Below, in pieces: positions 35,630 through 44,231 of a stretch of 64,000 nt of DNA. The DNA lies in NCBI RefSeq assembly GCF_029240175.1, contig NZ_JARBTM010000003.1, positions 62,001 to 126,000 on the forward strand, written 5' to 3'. The notes under the pieces are model-generated. The model ran no database searches, had not been told where the DNA came from, and saw only the letters and a list, made by a program, of their open reading frames with translations. A program made the position numbers and the translations under genes. Numbering within the stretch: the stretch's first letter is position 1; each line of letters starts with the position of its first letter. Source of the DNA: Anaerosolibacter sp. (lineage in GTDB: Bacteria > Bacillota > Clostridia > Peptostreptococcales > Thermotaleaceae).

Positions 35630-37519
35630 ATGGTGAAGATGAAGAAACAAGTGAGTATAATTATCTTAATTGTAATGATATCGATGAGTACGATCGGCAG
35701 CTTTGGAGCCACGGTTTTCTCAGATATTGATAGTGTGCCATGGGCAAAGGATTTTATTAACAAGATGGCAGATAAGAGTATTATTAAGGGATCTATGGAC
35801 GACAAGACTTTAAAGATCGTTTACAGACCAAGTGCAAATGTGAGTTACAATGAAGCAATACAAATGATATACAACTTTCTTAAGGCAACAAATCGACTAA
35901 AAAGTACAACGGGGTTAGTAGCCAAGTATCAAGCAAGTCTCACAGTAAATAATATCCCAACATGGGCACAAGAAGCAGTAGCCTATGCACTGGAGGACAA
36001 AATTATTACATCAGGGGATCTTGGAAGCTTTATGAAGGGCGATAATCAAAATCCTGCCCGTAGAGTAGATGTGGCGATGTTTGTGGGAAAAGCATTAAAT
36101 ATGGAAGATGAGCTTAGTATGATTCCAATCTTAGATTTTAAAGACGCAGAAACGATTATTAAGTCTGCTATGCCTTATGTTGAACTTTTAGCAAACAAGA
36201 AAATAATAAGTGGAGATTTAGATAAGAAGTTTAACCCAAACAATCCGATCACAAGAGCCGAAATGGCAGTTGTTTGCTCTAAGACCTACGATCTTTTGAT
36301 GGCAACAACTAACAATACGACACCAACAATCCCTACAACACCAACGACCCCGGCACCAGCAACCAACTATGAAACAAAATTAAGAGTGATTGATTTTATC
36401 AATAGTGATGCCACCATGATGGTTGTGAAGGATGACAAAGGGAATACAGAAGTTTACAGCATGGATGTCACTATACTGGTGAAAAAAGGAAATTCTTTTC
36501 TTAGGGCGAGGGACTTAAGGATAGGGGATACCGTTAAACTTAGTTTAGACAACAAGGACAAGCTAGTTAGCATTGAAATTGACAATAGTTCGGCTGACTT
36601 CACAGGTATACTTCAGTCCATTAAAGATTACGATAATTATCATCTAATTGTTGTTAAGGACAAGCTGGATCCAATGATTAAAAAAGAATTTAAAATCGAT
36701 GACGATACAGATATACGACTAGATGGAAAGTCGGTCTCCACTAGTAAGCTCTATGAGGGTGACAGTATTACTGTAAAATCCATGGGATTGAGGGCAACAA
36801 AAGTAACCATTGAGTCCAGTGAAATGACCTATGAAGGAATCTTAGAAGAAAATAAGTATCATACCATCAAGGTAAGGACCAATAACAATCAAGTAATCGA
36901 ACTTGAGGTTTCTGACCGAGTGTATGTTAGAAGAGACGGCAGTAGAAGTGATATCATAGACCTGATGACAGGAGATATTGTAACAGTAACTGTGGAATAT
37001 AATGAGGTAACAGATATTAGAGCCATCGCAAGGAGTGTAGAGAGTGAGGATGAAGGAACCATCAAGGCTATTATAATTGGCTCTCCTTCAAAGATTACCA
37101 TTGTTTCAAAAGATGATAATGAGGAATATACATATGAAATATCTAGTAATGTAGATGTGAAAATTGGCAGAGATTATGCTAAAATTTACGATTTAAGACC
37201 GGGCTATACCGTAGAGTTAGAGATAGAGAATAAGGTTGTTATGGAAATTGATGCTGAAAAGGTAGAAGAGAAGAATACAATTTCCGCGGAAATCACTAGG
37301 GTATATAGTGACATCAATAGATTAAAGGTAGAGTATATTGACTCGACTACAAGAGAAAGGGTCATTCGATTTGTGGAAGTCTCTGATGATACGAGGATCA
37401 TATCTAGTGATGCCACATCAATCAGATTATCTCAGCTAGGTTCCGGTGATGAAGTGTTCATTGAAGGATACTATGTAGATGATTTGTTCGTGGCGAAGCG
37501 AATTATCCAGCTTGATTAA
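35630..37519 (+). CDS. SLH protein with five C-terminal beta repeats
   Basis: The 629-residue product has a signal peptide (cut after SFGA) and three N-terminal SLH motifs at about 28-220 (SDIDSVPWAKDFINKMAD, NNIPTWAQEAVAYALED, ITRAEMAVVCSKTYDLL). A Thr/Pro linker (NNTTPTIPTTPTTPAP) joins them to five tandem beta repeats of 70-80 residues at about 250-629. Each repeat has a central phrase like ARDLRIGDTVKLSL, TSKLYEGDSITVKS, IIDLMTGDIVTVTV or IYDLRPGYTVELEI. The repeat is the one seen in the protein at 15918-17570. AGGAGG lies 3 bases before ATG 35630 and 6 before GTG 35633, so either may be used. It could link that operon's exported protein to the wall; this is inference. Confidence 0.85.
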   Translation: MVKMKKQVSIIILIVMISMSTIGSFGATVFSDIDSVPWAKDFINKMADKSIIKGSMDDKTLKIVYRPSANVSYNEAIQMIYNFLKATNRLKSTTGLVAKYQASLTVNNIPTWAQEAVAYALEDKIITSGDLGSFMKGDNQNPARRVDVAMFVGKALNMEDELSMIPILDFKDAETIIKSAMPYVELLANKKIISGDLDKKFNPNNPITRAEMAVVCSKTYDLLMATTNNTTPTIPTTPTTPAPATNYETKLRVIDFINSDATMMVVKDDKGNTEVYSMDVTILVKKGNSFLRARDLRIGDTVKLSLDNKDKLVSIEIDNSSADFTGILQSIKDYDNYHLIVVKDKLDPMIKKEFKIDDDTDIRLDGKSVSTSKLYEGDSITVKSMGLRATKVTIESSEMTYEGILEENKYHTIKVRTNNNQVIELEVSDRVYVRRDGSRSDIIDLMTGDIVTVTVEYNEVTDIRAIARSVESEDEGTIKAIIIGSPSKITIVSKDDNEEYTYEISSNVDVKIGRDYAKIYDLRPGYTVELEIENKVVMEIDAEKVEEKNTISAEITRVYSDINRLKVEYIDSTTRERVIRFVEVSDDTRIISSDATSIRLSQLGSGDEVFIEGYYVDDLFVAKRIIQLD

Positions 37520-37548
37520 AACATGTGATTTTAAATGGAAGTAAACAG

Positions 37549-37590
37549 AAAGCCTGTCAAGTGAAAATTCTATTCTTGGCAGGCTTTTTA
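37549..37590 (+). terminator. terminator after SLH protein gene
   Basis: AAAGCCTGTCAAG pairs with CTTGGCAGGCTTT (one T-G pair), loop of 13 bases, then TTTATTTTTG. Confidence 0.88.
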
Positions 37591-37719
37591 TTTTTGCGCA
37601 ACATAAAGGTGGATTAGAAGGAAAACAATAATCTTTGTAGAAGTAAATAAAGGTTAGTGTATTCAACGACTTATGAAAGTCATAGATAGCAGAAAAAAGA
37701 ACTATTAGGAGGAGTAGAA

Positions 37720-38106
37720 ATGGAAAAAGCAATGATCAGAATGAGAATGAGTATGCACGATGCGCACTATGGCGGTAATTTGGTGGATGGGGCGAAGATG
37801 CTGCAGTTATTTGGAGATGTGGCGACAGAGCTGCTAATCCGTAATGATGGAGACGAGGGACTTTTTGCAGGCTATGACAAGGTGGAGTTTAAAGCGCCTG
37901 TGTTTGCAGGAGACTATATAGAGGCCGTAGGGGAAATCGTGAGTGTCGGAAACTCATCAAGAAAGATGGTGTTCGAAGCAAGAAAGGTAATCATCCCAAG
38001 ACCAGATATCAATGAGTCAGCTTGTGATGTTTTAGATGAGCCTGTTGTGGTATGTAGAGCAGAGGGAACCTGTGTGGTGCCTAAGGATAAGCAGAGAAGG
38101 AAATAG
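37720..38106 (+). CDS. kal: 3-aminobutyryl-CoA ammonia-lyase
   Basis: The 128-residue hotdog-fold protein ([58 protein letters not shown]) matches Kal, which removes ammonia from L-3-aminobutyryl-CoA to give crotonyl-CoA late in lysine fermentation. The central HYGG and the acidic residues of the active site are present. ATG 37720 follows TAGGAGGAG. kce follows in the same direction; both belong to one pathway with the kamE fragment at the left edge. The gap to kce holds a hexamer array and two REPs. Confidence 0.88.
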   Translation: MEKAMIRMRMSMHDAHYGGNLVDGAKMLQLFGDVATELLIRNDGDEGLFAGYDKVEFKAPVFAGDYIEAVGEIVSVGNSSRKMVFEARKVIIPRPDINESACDVLDEPVVVCRAEGTCVVPKDKQRRK

Positions 38107-38109
38107 ATA

Positions 38110-38252
38110 AAGGTTAAGGCTAAGGTTGAGGTTAAGGAAAAGATTGAAAAGAAGATTCAGATTGAGGAAAAGGTTTTTCTAGTGTAGGGAACGGTCAGTG
38201 ACCGTTCCGCTAGTAAGTAAGAACATCGGAACAGTTACTTACCGTTCCTTAC
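38110..38252. repeat. hexamer array and two REPs between kal and kce
   Basis: 38110-38137: AAGGTTAAGGCTAAGGTTGA, then GGTTAAGG. 38184-38208: GTAG GGAACGGTCA G TGACCGTTCC. 38228-38252: a decayed reverse copy (GGAACAGTTACTTACCGTTC, CTTAC). They split a pair of genes that is usually contiguous. Confidence 0.8.
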
Positions 38253-38297
38253 ATAGTACGAATAAATTTGGAGAACCAGAGCGAGAGGATGAAAAAT

Positions 38298-39146
38298 ATG
38301 CAAAAACTAATAATTACCGCTGCCATTTGTGGAGCGGAGGTTACAAAGGCTCAGAATCCTAATGTGCCATACACAGTAGAGGAAATCGCAAGGGAAGCAC
38401 AGTCAGCTTATAAAGCAGGGGCTAGTATTATCCACCTGCATGTTCGCAAGGACGATGGAACACCAACTCAGGACAAGAACCGATTTAAAGAGTGCATCGA
38501 CGCCATTCGTAAGCTGTGCCCAGATGCCATTATTCAACCATCTACAGGTGGTGCTGTAGGGATGACCGACATGGAACGTCTCCAATCCACCGAGGTAGAA
38601 GAGGCAGAACTAGGACTTAAACATCCAGAAATGGCTACCTTAGACTGTGGAAGCTGTAATTTTGGCGGAGATGAAGTATTTATCAATACAGACAATACCA
38701 TTATGAACTTTGGAAAGATCATGATCGAGAGAGGGGTAAAACCTGAGATTGAGGTCTTTGATAAAGGCATGATCGACATTGCACTGCGTATGCATAAAAA
38801 AGGATATATCCAAGCACCGATGCATTTTGACTTCGTATTGGGCGTGCAGATGGCTGCAACGGCTAGAGACCTTGCTTTTATGGTGGACAGTATACCCCAT
38901 GGGTCTACTTGGACTGTAGCAGGCATCGGTAGAAACCAATTCCCTATGGCTGCATTGGCGATTGTTATGGGGGGACATGTACGGGTAGGCTTTGAAGACA
39001 ATGTATTTATTGATAAGGGCATACCTGCAGAGAGTAATGGTCAGTTGGTTGAAAAGGTTGTAAGAATTGCCAAGGAACTAGGTAGAGAGATTGCAACCCC
39101 AGCAGAGGCTAGAGAGATATTGGGATTGAAACCGTTAAGTTGCTAG
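38298..39146 (+). CDS. kce: 3-keto-5-aminohexanoate cleavage enzyme (BKACE family)
   Basis: The 282-residue TIM-barrel enzyme splits 3-keto-5-aminohexanoate with acetyl-CoA into L-3-aminobutyryl-CoA and acetoacetate in lysine fermentation. The metal ligands are visible: HLH in ASIIHLHVRKDDGTPTQD near residues 44-46 and the Glu of HVRVGFEDN near 240. Other family marks are QPSTGGAVGMTDMER, DCGSCNFGGDEVFINT and SIPHGSTWTVAGIGRNQFPM. I prefer ATG 38298, 9 bases after GAGAGG, to the ATGs at 38268 and 38289. Its product is the substrate of Kal. Confidence 0.92.
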   Translation: MQKLIITAAICGAEVTKAQNPNVPYTVEEIAREAQSAYKAGASIIHLHVRKDDGTPTQDKNRFKECIDAIRKLCPDAIIQPSTGGAVGMTDMERLQSTEVEEAELGLKHPEMATLDCGSCNFGGDEVFINTDNTIMNFGKIMIERGVKPEIEVFDKGMIDIALRMHKKGYIQAPMHFDFVLGVQMAATARDLAFMVDSIPHGSTWTVAGIGRNQFPMAALAIVMGGHVRVGFEDNVFIDKGIPAESNGQLVEKVVRIAKELGREIATPAEAREILGLKPLSC

Positions 39147-39210
39147 TCACTAGATGATAACAGAAACAGAAATAGAATACCTATCTGCAAATTGCATATA
39201 ATACTATATT

Positions 39211-39290
39211 GGCTACTCGCTACTCGCCGTTCGCTTCTGGGAAAAGAAATTTTTCTTAGCGAGTAGCGAGGGGCGAGCAGCGAATAGCGA
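39211..39290. repeat. inverted pair of heptamer arrays (TACTCGC / GCGAGTA)
   Basis: Left: CTACTCGCTACTCGCCGTTC, GCTTC. Right: AGCGAGTAGCGAGGGGCGAG, CAGCGAATAGCGA. The two halves can pair as a long imperfect hairpin. The right half ends just before the GGGAGGAG ribosome site of the transaldolase gene, so it lies in its leader. Confidence 0.8.
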
Positions 39291-39308
39291 AAAAGGGAGG
39301 AGATAACC

Positions 39309-39950
39309 ATGAAATTATTTATCGATACAGCCAATGTCAAAGAAATAGAAGAGATTGGTGCTTGGGGAGTATTGGCGGGGGTAACCACAAACCCAAGCTT
39401 GGTAGCAAAGGAAGGTCGAGACTTCATTGAGGTTTTAAAAGAAATCACGGAGATCGTAGATGGGCCCATTAGCGCAGAAGTACTGAGCATGGATGCTGAG
39501 GGAATGCTTAAGGAAGGCACTGCACTGGCGAAGCTCCATAAAAATATTGTGATCAAAATTCCAATGACTGCAGAAGGTTTAAAAGCGGTGAAGGGACTTC
39601 ATGAAAAAGGAATAAAAACCAATGTGACACTGATCTTCTCGGCGAATCAAGCGTTGTTAGCAGCTAGGGCAGGGGCTAGCTTTGTGAGTCCTTTTGTAGG
39701 CAGAATGGATGATATAGGGAATCCAGGGACGTATTTGATCGAGGATATTGTGGGAATCTTTGATACCCATGGGATAGAAACAGAGGTTATTGCAGCTAGT
39801 ATTCGTCATCCGATGCATGTAACGGAAGCGGCATTGGCAGGCGCCCATATCGCTACCATACCTGCGGATGTATTCAAGAAAATGCTGTCTCACCCAATGA
39901 CAGATCAAGGCATTGAAAAGTTTATGAAGGATTGGGAAAATAGGAGATAA
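39309..39950 (+). CDS. transaldolase / fructose-6-phosphate aldolase family protein
   Basis: The 213-residue protein is of the short TalC/FSA type: [36 protein letters not shown], the Schiff-base Lys in [10 protein letters not shown] near residue 83, [20 protein letters not shown], and [14 protein letters not shown]. It would move a dihydroxyacetone unit between sugar phosphates in the non-oxidative pentose phosphate pathway. In Bacillus the orthologue (ywjH) lies next to glpX, rho and rpmE, as here. ATG 39309 follows GGGAGGAG. Whether it acts as transaldolase or as aldolase cannot be told by eye. Confidence 0.93.
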   Translation: MKLFIDTANVKEIEEIGAWGVLAGVTTNPSLVAKEGRDFIEVLKEITEIVDGPISAEVLSMDAEGMLKEGTALAKLHKNIVIKIPMTAEGLKAVKGLHEKGIKTNVTLIFSANQALLAARAGASFVSPFVGRMDDIGNPGTYLIEDIVGIFDTHGIETEVIAASIRHPMHVTEAALAGAHIATIPADVFKKMLSHPMTDQGIEKFMKDWENRR

Positions 39951-39975
39951 GATCGAGATTGAGAAAAGATAGTGC

Positions 39976-40018
39976 AGGTTAGGGTTAAGGTTAAGGTTGA
40001 GGTTGAGGTTGAGGTTGA
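39976..40018. repeat. hexamer array (GGTTGA type), longest copy
   Basis: GGTTAGGGTTAAGGTTAAGG followed by TTGAGG repeated: seven units at 6-bp period, directly before the terminator hairpin. Confidence 0.8.
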
Positions 40019-40055
40019 ACACATGGAATGGGCGTGCCAATTCCATGTGTTTTTT
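40019..40055 (+). terminator. terminator after the transaldolase gene
   Basis: ACACATGGAAT pairs perfectly with ATTCCATGTGT around GGGCGTGCCA, then TTTTT. The inner part (GGAATGGGCGTGCCAATTCC) resembles a decayed REP palindrome. Confidence 0.85.
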
Positions 40056-40085
40056 AGTGAATAAAATATAGATAATCAGGAATTC

Positions 40086-40115
40086 TTAGCATAAATAAGA
40101 GAATAATGGTATAAT
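40086..40115 (+). promoter_or_regulatory. probable promoter of the LTA-synthase-like gene
   Basis: TTAGCA (40086-40091) and TATAAT (40110-40115), 18 bp apart, about 55 bases before the TTG start. Confidence 0.45.
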
Positions 40116-40169
40116 AGATAGGATATAAAAGAGGTATAAGGATTTATACTGAATAAAGGATGAGATAGG

Positions 40170-42014
40170 TTGGAAGAAAAGCTAAGAATTTCATTGATTG
40201 ATTATCTGATAGTTTCTCTGTTTATATTAAAAGGTCAGTTGTTTTATCAATATATTGAAATTGCCAATGGATATGGTAAACTGCTTATTGTATCATTGAT
40301 ATACTTCGTGTTTTTACGTATCGCAATATATAGAGCCTTTTCAAGAAAAGATTTACATATCTTTTATGGCACATATGCCTTTCTGTCAGTTATCATGTTT
40401 TGTGATGTGGTATACTTTCAATACTTTCACCAGATGCCGTCTATTCGATTGGTAGGACTTACCTCTCAACTGGGTGCAGTACGATCTAGTATCCAATATC
40501 TTATACAACAAAATCATTGGTTATTCCTATCTGATTTAATACCCTTAGGGATTTTCATCATAAAAAGAAAAGAAGATTTTTCTAATATATCCATAAACAA
40601 TACTTGGATGATCAAGGATAGGGGAACCTTAACCATATTCTTATGCATGATGACATTGCTATTCATAAATGGTGACTTTGTGGAAAAGCTAATAAGACAA
40701 GAGTTCTTAACTTATCATATGTATGACATGTATAGTTCGATGATCGCCAAGGCAGATGGGCAAATAGATGATTATGGCCTGGAGTCATATCTATTACAAA
40801 AGAAAACCCAAGGGGTTATGGCTGAAAGTAAAAAATATTTTGGTATGGCAAAGGACAGGAACCTAATCGTGATTCAAGTAGAATCTTTACAGAACTTTGT
40901 AATGAATAGAGAATACAATGGGCAGGAAATCACGCCCAATTTAAATAGATTGCTTCAAAAGGACAGTATCTACTTTGATAACTATTATCAGCAGCTGGGA
41001 AAGGGAAATACGTCAGATGCAGAGTTTGTATCCAACAATTCCCTGTATCCCGCCATGGATGGATCTACCTATGATAAATATGGGGAAAATGACTTTTATG
41101 GACTGCCATGGGTATTAAAAGAGCAGGGCTATGATACCGCTGCTTTTCATGGACATGACCCTACCTACTGGAATCGTGATAAAGCATATCCAAAGCAGGG
41201 ATTCGACCGGTTTTATCATGATGCAGATTACATTCTAGGGGATTATGTGGGCTTTGGATTAACAGATATGGATTTTTTTCATCAATCAATAGGGCATTTA
41301 CAGGCAATGCCGCAGCCTTTTTATGCTTTTATGATTACATTGACCAGTCATCATCCCTATGTGTTGCCAGAGCATTATGATACGATACCCTTGAAAGAGG
41401 AGCATAGAAATACTCTTTTTGGAAACTATTTACGAACCATTCATTATACAGATGCTGCTATTGGAGAATTTATTGAAGAGCTAAAAAAACAAGGATTATA
41501 TGAGAATTCTATGATTGTAGTTTATGGAGATCACTATGGATTATCTAGTAAACATTCTGAGTCTAATAAAATCATGACAGAATATCTGGGTATAACCTAT
41601 GATTTTGATGAGATGTTTCGGATTCCTCTGATTTTTCATGTGCCTGGGGCGGGTGTGGTTGAGAAAAATAGCATAACTGGAGGACAGATAGATTTTATGC
41701 CTACGGTACTGAATCTTATGGGAATAGATAGTGAAAAAGCCATTATGCTAGGACAGGATTTAAACAATGCTTCAGAGGGCTTTGTAGCCCATCAGACCTA
41801 TATGCTGAAGGGTTCCTATTTCGATGACTATGTGGCCCTGGAAATGTCAAGAGATGGTGTGTTTGAAAACAGCAGAGCTTGGTACATTAAAAATCAGCAG
41901 CCTGTAAATGTGGAGTTATGCCGCAAGAATTATGAGCGTGCCCTTGAAGAGATAGGAAGATCAGAGTACATATTGAGAAATAATTTGATAAAGCAATTAG
42001 ATAAAATGAAATAA
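40170..42014 (+). CDS. lipoteichoic acid synthase-like sulfatase-family membrane enzyme
   Basis: The 614-residue product starts at TTG 40170 after GATGAGATAGG. Residues 1-170 form about five membrane spans. The extracellular sulfatase-type domain (about 215-560) has NLIVIQVESLQNFVMNREYN with the metal-binding Glu, the catalytic Thr near 281 in LGKGNTSDAEFVSNNSLYP, and later VVYGDHYGL with the metal-binding Asp-His. This is the layout of LtaS, which polymerises glycerol phosphate from phosphatidylglycerol onto a glycolipid. A related phosphotransferase acting on another wall glycan is possible. It lies between two central-metabolism genes and has its own promoter. Confidence 0.88.
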   Translation: MEEKLRISLIDYLIVSLFILKGQLFYQYIEIANGYGKLLIVSLIYFVFLRIAIYRAFSRKDLHIFYGTYAFLSVIMFCDVVYFQYFHQMPSIRLVGLTSQLGAVRSSIQYLIQQNHWLFLSDLIPLGIFIIKRKEDFSNISINNTWMIKDRGTLTIFLCMMTLLFINGDFVEKLIRQEFLTYHMYDMYSSMIAKADGQIDDYGLESYLLQKKTQGVMAESKKYFGMAKDRNLIVIQVESLQNFVMNREYNGQEITPNLNRLLQKDSIYFDNYYQQLGKGNTSDAEFVSNNSLYPAMDGSTYDKYGENDFYGLPWVLKEQGYDTAAFHGHDPTYWNRDKAYPKQGFDRFYHDADYILGDYVGFGLTDMDFFHQSIGHLQAMPQPFYAFMITLTSHHPYVLPEHYDTIPLKEEHRNTLFGNYLRTIHYTDAAIGEFIEELKKQGLYENSMIVVYGDHYGLSSKHSESNKIMTEYLGITYDFDEMFRIPLIFHVPGAGVVEKNSITGGQIDFMPTVLNLMGIDSEKAIMLGQDLNNASEGFVAHQTYMLKGSYFDDYVALEMSRDGVFENSRAWYIKNQQPVNVELCRKNYERALEEIGRSEYILRNNLIKQLDKMK

Positions 42015-42099
42015 TTGGCATAAATACTGGAAACACACGAAGTAGTGTATAATAAAATATGATATAATATAACATATATGATTTGGAAGGAGTTATCTT

Positions 42100-43095
42100 A
42101 TGGATAGAAACTTAGCATTAGAGCTTGTAAGAGTTACGGAGACAGCCTCACTGGCTTCGGCGAGATATATGGGTAGAGGAGATAAGAACGCTGCGGATCA
42201 AGCGGCGGTAGATGGTATGAGAAAGGCATTTTCTCATGTATCTGTACGCGGCACTGTGGTTATTGGCGAAGGAGAGCTGGATGAAGCGCCGATGTTATAT
42301 ATTGGTGAAGAAGTTGGTACCTGTCAGCCAGGAGACCGGGAAGTAGATATCGCTGTAGATCCCTTAGATGGAACTTCATTGATTGCAAAGGGCTTGCCCA
42401 ATGCCATTGCTGTAGTAGCCATGGCGCCGAGAGGAACATTACTCCATGCACCGGATACCTACATGAAGAAAATTGCCGTAGGACCAAAGGCAAAAGGTTT
42501 GGTACATATCGATGCGCCCATTGAGCAGAATTTACGAGCAGTAGCTAAGGCTTTGGATAAAGATATTTATGATTTAACTGTAATTATTCAAGATCGACCT
42601 CGACATTTTGAAATGATTCAAGAAATACGAAGAGTTGGATGTAGAATTAAGCTTTTTGGTGAGGGTGACGTAGCAGCGGCTATTGCCACTTGTTTTGACC
42701 ATACAGGTGTAGATATCTTTATGGGTATCGGGGGTGCTCCCGAGGGCGTGATTGCAGCCGCCGCGCTAAAATGCTTAGAGGGAGAAATGCAAGGGAAGCT
42801 TAATCCATTTTCCGATGAAGAAATAGAGCGGTGCCATACGTTAGGTTGGAATAATGAGGATATTAATAAGGTATTGACCTTGGATGATTTGGTGAAATCC
42901 GATGATGTATTTTTTGCAGCTACGGGTGTAACTGATGGAGATTTATTAAAAGGTGTAACTTATCTGGAAAATAATCGCGCATCTACCCATTCCATCGTTA
43001 TGAGATCGAAGACATCAACGATTCGATTTGTAGATGCTGTTCATAAGCTAGACAAGAACGAGACAATGATTGAAATGATGAAAAAACATAAATAA
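42100..43095 (+). CDS. glpX: class II fructose-1,6-bisphosphatase, first tandem copy
   Basis: The 331-residue cytoplasmic enzyme turns fructose 1,6-bisphosphate into fructose 6-phosphate for gluconeogenesis. The metal and catalytic motifs of the GlpX family are intact: YMGRGDKNAADQAAVDGMR, VVIGEGELDEAPMLYIGE, DIAVDPLDGTSLIAKGLPNA and MGIGGAPEGVIAAAALKCL. ATG 42100 follows GGAAGGAG. The second copy begins 13 bases after the stop. The copies are diverged, so the duplication is not recent. This copy has an extra WNNEDI segment near the C-terminus and a longer tail. Confidence 0.95.
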   Translation: MDRNLALELVRVTETASLASARYMGRGDKNAADQAAVDGMRKAFSHVSVRGTVVIGEGELDEAPMLYIGEEVGTCQPGDREVDIAVDPLDGTSLIAKGLPNAIAVVAMAPRGTLLHAPDTYMKKIAVGPKAKGLVHIDAPIEQNLRAVAKALDKDIYDLTVIIQDRPRHFEMIQEIRRVGCRIKLFGEGDVAAAIATCFDHTGVDIFMGIGGAPEGVIAAAALKCLEGEMQGKLNPFSDEEIERCHTLGWNNEDINKVLTLDDLVKSDDVFFAATGVTDGDLLKGVTYLENNRASTHSIVMRSKTSTIRFVDAVHKLDKNETMIEMMKKHK

Positions 43096-43108
43096 GGGGG
43101 ATTTACTC

Positions 43109-44077
43109 ATGGATAGAAATCTAGCCTTAAACTTAGCCCGGGTAACAGAAGCAGCGGCTTTAGGGGCTGCCAAGTATATGGGACGTGGAGATAAGAACAT
43201 TGCTGACCAAGCGGCAGTAGATGGTATGAGGAACATGTTTGACACGCTAAATATCGATGGGGTAGTAGTGATCGGTGAGGGCGAAATGGATGAAGCCCCT
43301 ATGCTATATATCGGCGAGAGAATTGGGAAAGCATCGGATGGTGCGCCCAAGGTAGACATCGCGGTAGATCCATTGGATGGCACCAATTGTGTTGCTAAGG
43401 GATTACCTAACGCTGTGGCCGTAGTGGCTATTGCGCCTCAAGGACATCTGCTAAATGCACCAGATATGTACATGGATAAGATTGCCGTGGGTCCAAAAGC
43501 AAAAGGGGTCATTGATTTAAATGCGTCAGTGAAGCAGAACCTTTTCAATGTGGCCAAGGCTTTAAATAAGAATATTGAGGATATTACCGTAACCATGCTG
43601 GACCGTGAGCGTCATGAGGGAATCATCAAGGAATGTAGAGAAGTAGGTGCAAGAATTAAGATGTTCAAGGATGGGGATGTAGGTGCTGCTATTGCCACTT
43701 GCTTTGATCATACAGGCATTGATATCATGCTTGGAATTGGCGGTGCCCCAGAAGGGGTTATTGCAGCGGCAGCATTAAAGTGCCTAGGTGGAGAGTTCCA
43801 AGGCAAGCTAGTTTCCTATAGCGATGAAGAAAGCGCAAGATGCGCAAAGATGGGTGTAGATCTAAACAAAGTATATTTGCTAGACGATATGGTAAAAGGC
43901 AATGAGGTATTTTTTGCAGCCACTGGTATCTCCGATGGAGATCTATTAAAAGGTGTAACCTATTATGGCAACAACATGGCTAAGACCCATTCAGTCGTCA
44001 TGAGAGCAGAAACAGGAACCATAAGATTTATTGAAGCGATTCATAGACTAGACCAGAAACCTGAGTATGCGAAGTAA
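43109..44077 (+). CDS. glpX: class II fructose-1,6-bisphosphatase, second tandem copy
   Basis: The 322-residue product has the same complete motif set as the first copy: YMGRGDKNIADQAAVDGMR, VVIGEGEMDEAPMLYIGE, DIAVDPLDGTNCVAKGLPNA and LGIGGAPEGVIAAAALKCL. ATG 43109 follows AAGGGGGA, 13 bases after the first copy, so the two share a transcript. Possibly the pair forms hetero-oligomers or one copy prefers another bisphosphate such as sedoheptulose 1,7-bisphosphate; nothing in the sequence decides this. Confidence 0.95.
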   Translation: MDRNLALNLARVTEAAALGAAKYMGRGDKNIADQAAVDGMRNMFDTLNIDGVVVIGEGEMDEAPMLYIGERIGKASDGAPKVDIAVDPLDGTNCVAKGLPNAVAVVAIAPQGHLLNAPDMYMDKIAVGPKAKGVIDLNASVKQNLFNVAKALNKNIEDITVTMLDRERHEGIIKECREVGARIKMFKDGDVGAAIATCFDHTGIDIMLGIGGAPEGVIAAAALKCLGGEFQGKLVSYSDEESARCAKMGVDLNKVYLLDDMVKGNEVFFAATGISDGDLLKGVTYYGNNMAKTHSVVMRAETGTIRFIEAIHRLDQKPEYAK

Positions 44078-44081
44078 GGGT

Positions 44082-44146
44082 TAGAAGTTAGAGGTTAGAA
44101 GTTAGAGGTGAAAAGATAAAACAGCTAACGGCTAACCGCTAACTGT
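44082..44146. repeat. inverted pair of heptamer arrays (GGTTAGA / CGCTAAC)
   Basis: Left: GGTTAGAAGTTAGAGGTTAG, AAGTTAGAGG. Right: CAGCTAACGGCTAACCGCTA, ACTG. They fill the gap between glpX and rho. Confidence 0.8.
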
Positions 44147-44231
44147 TTCCTATTTGAATAAAACATGATAATATTGGAAATAGAACTAGAATAACAATGA
44201 AATTTTATAGCGTTAACACGGAGGTGTAAAT

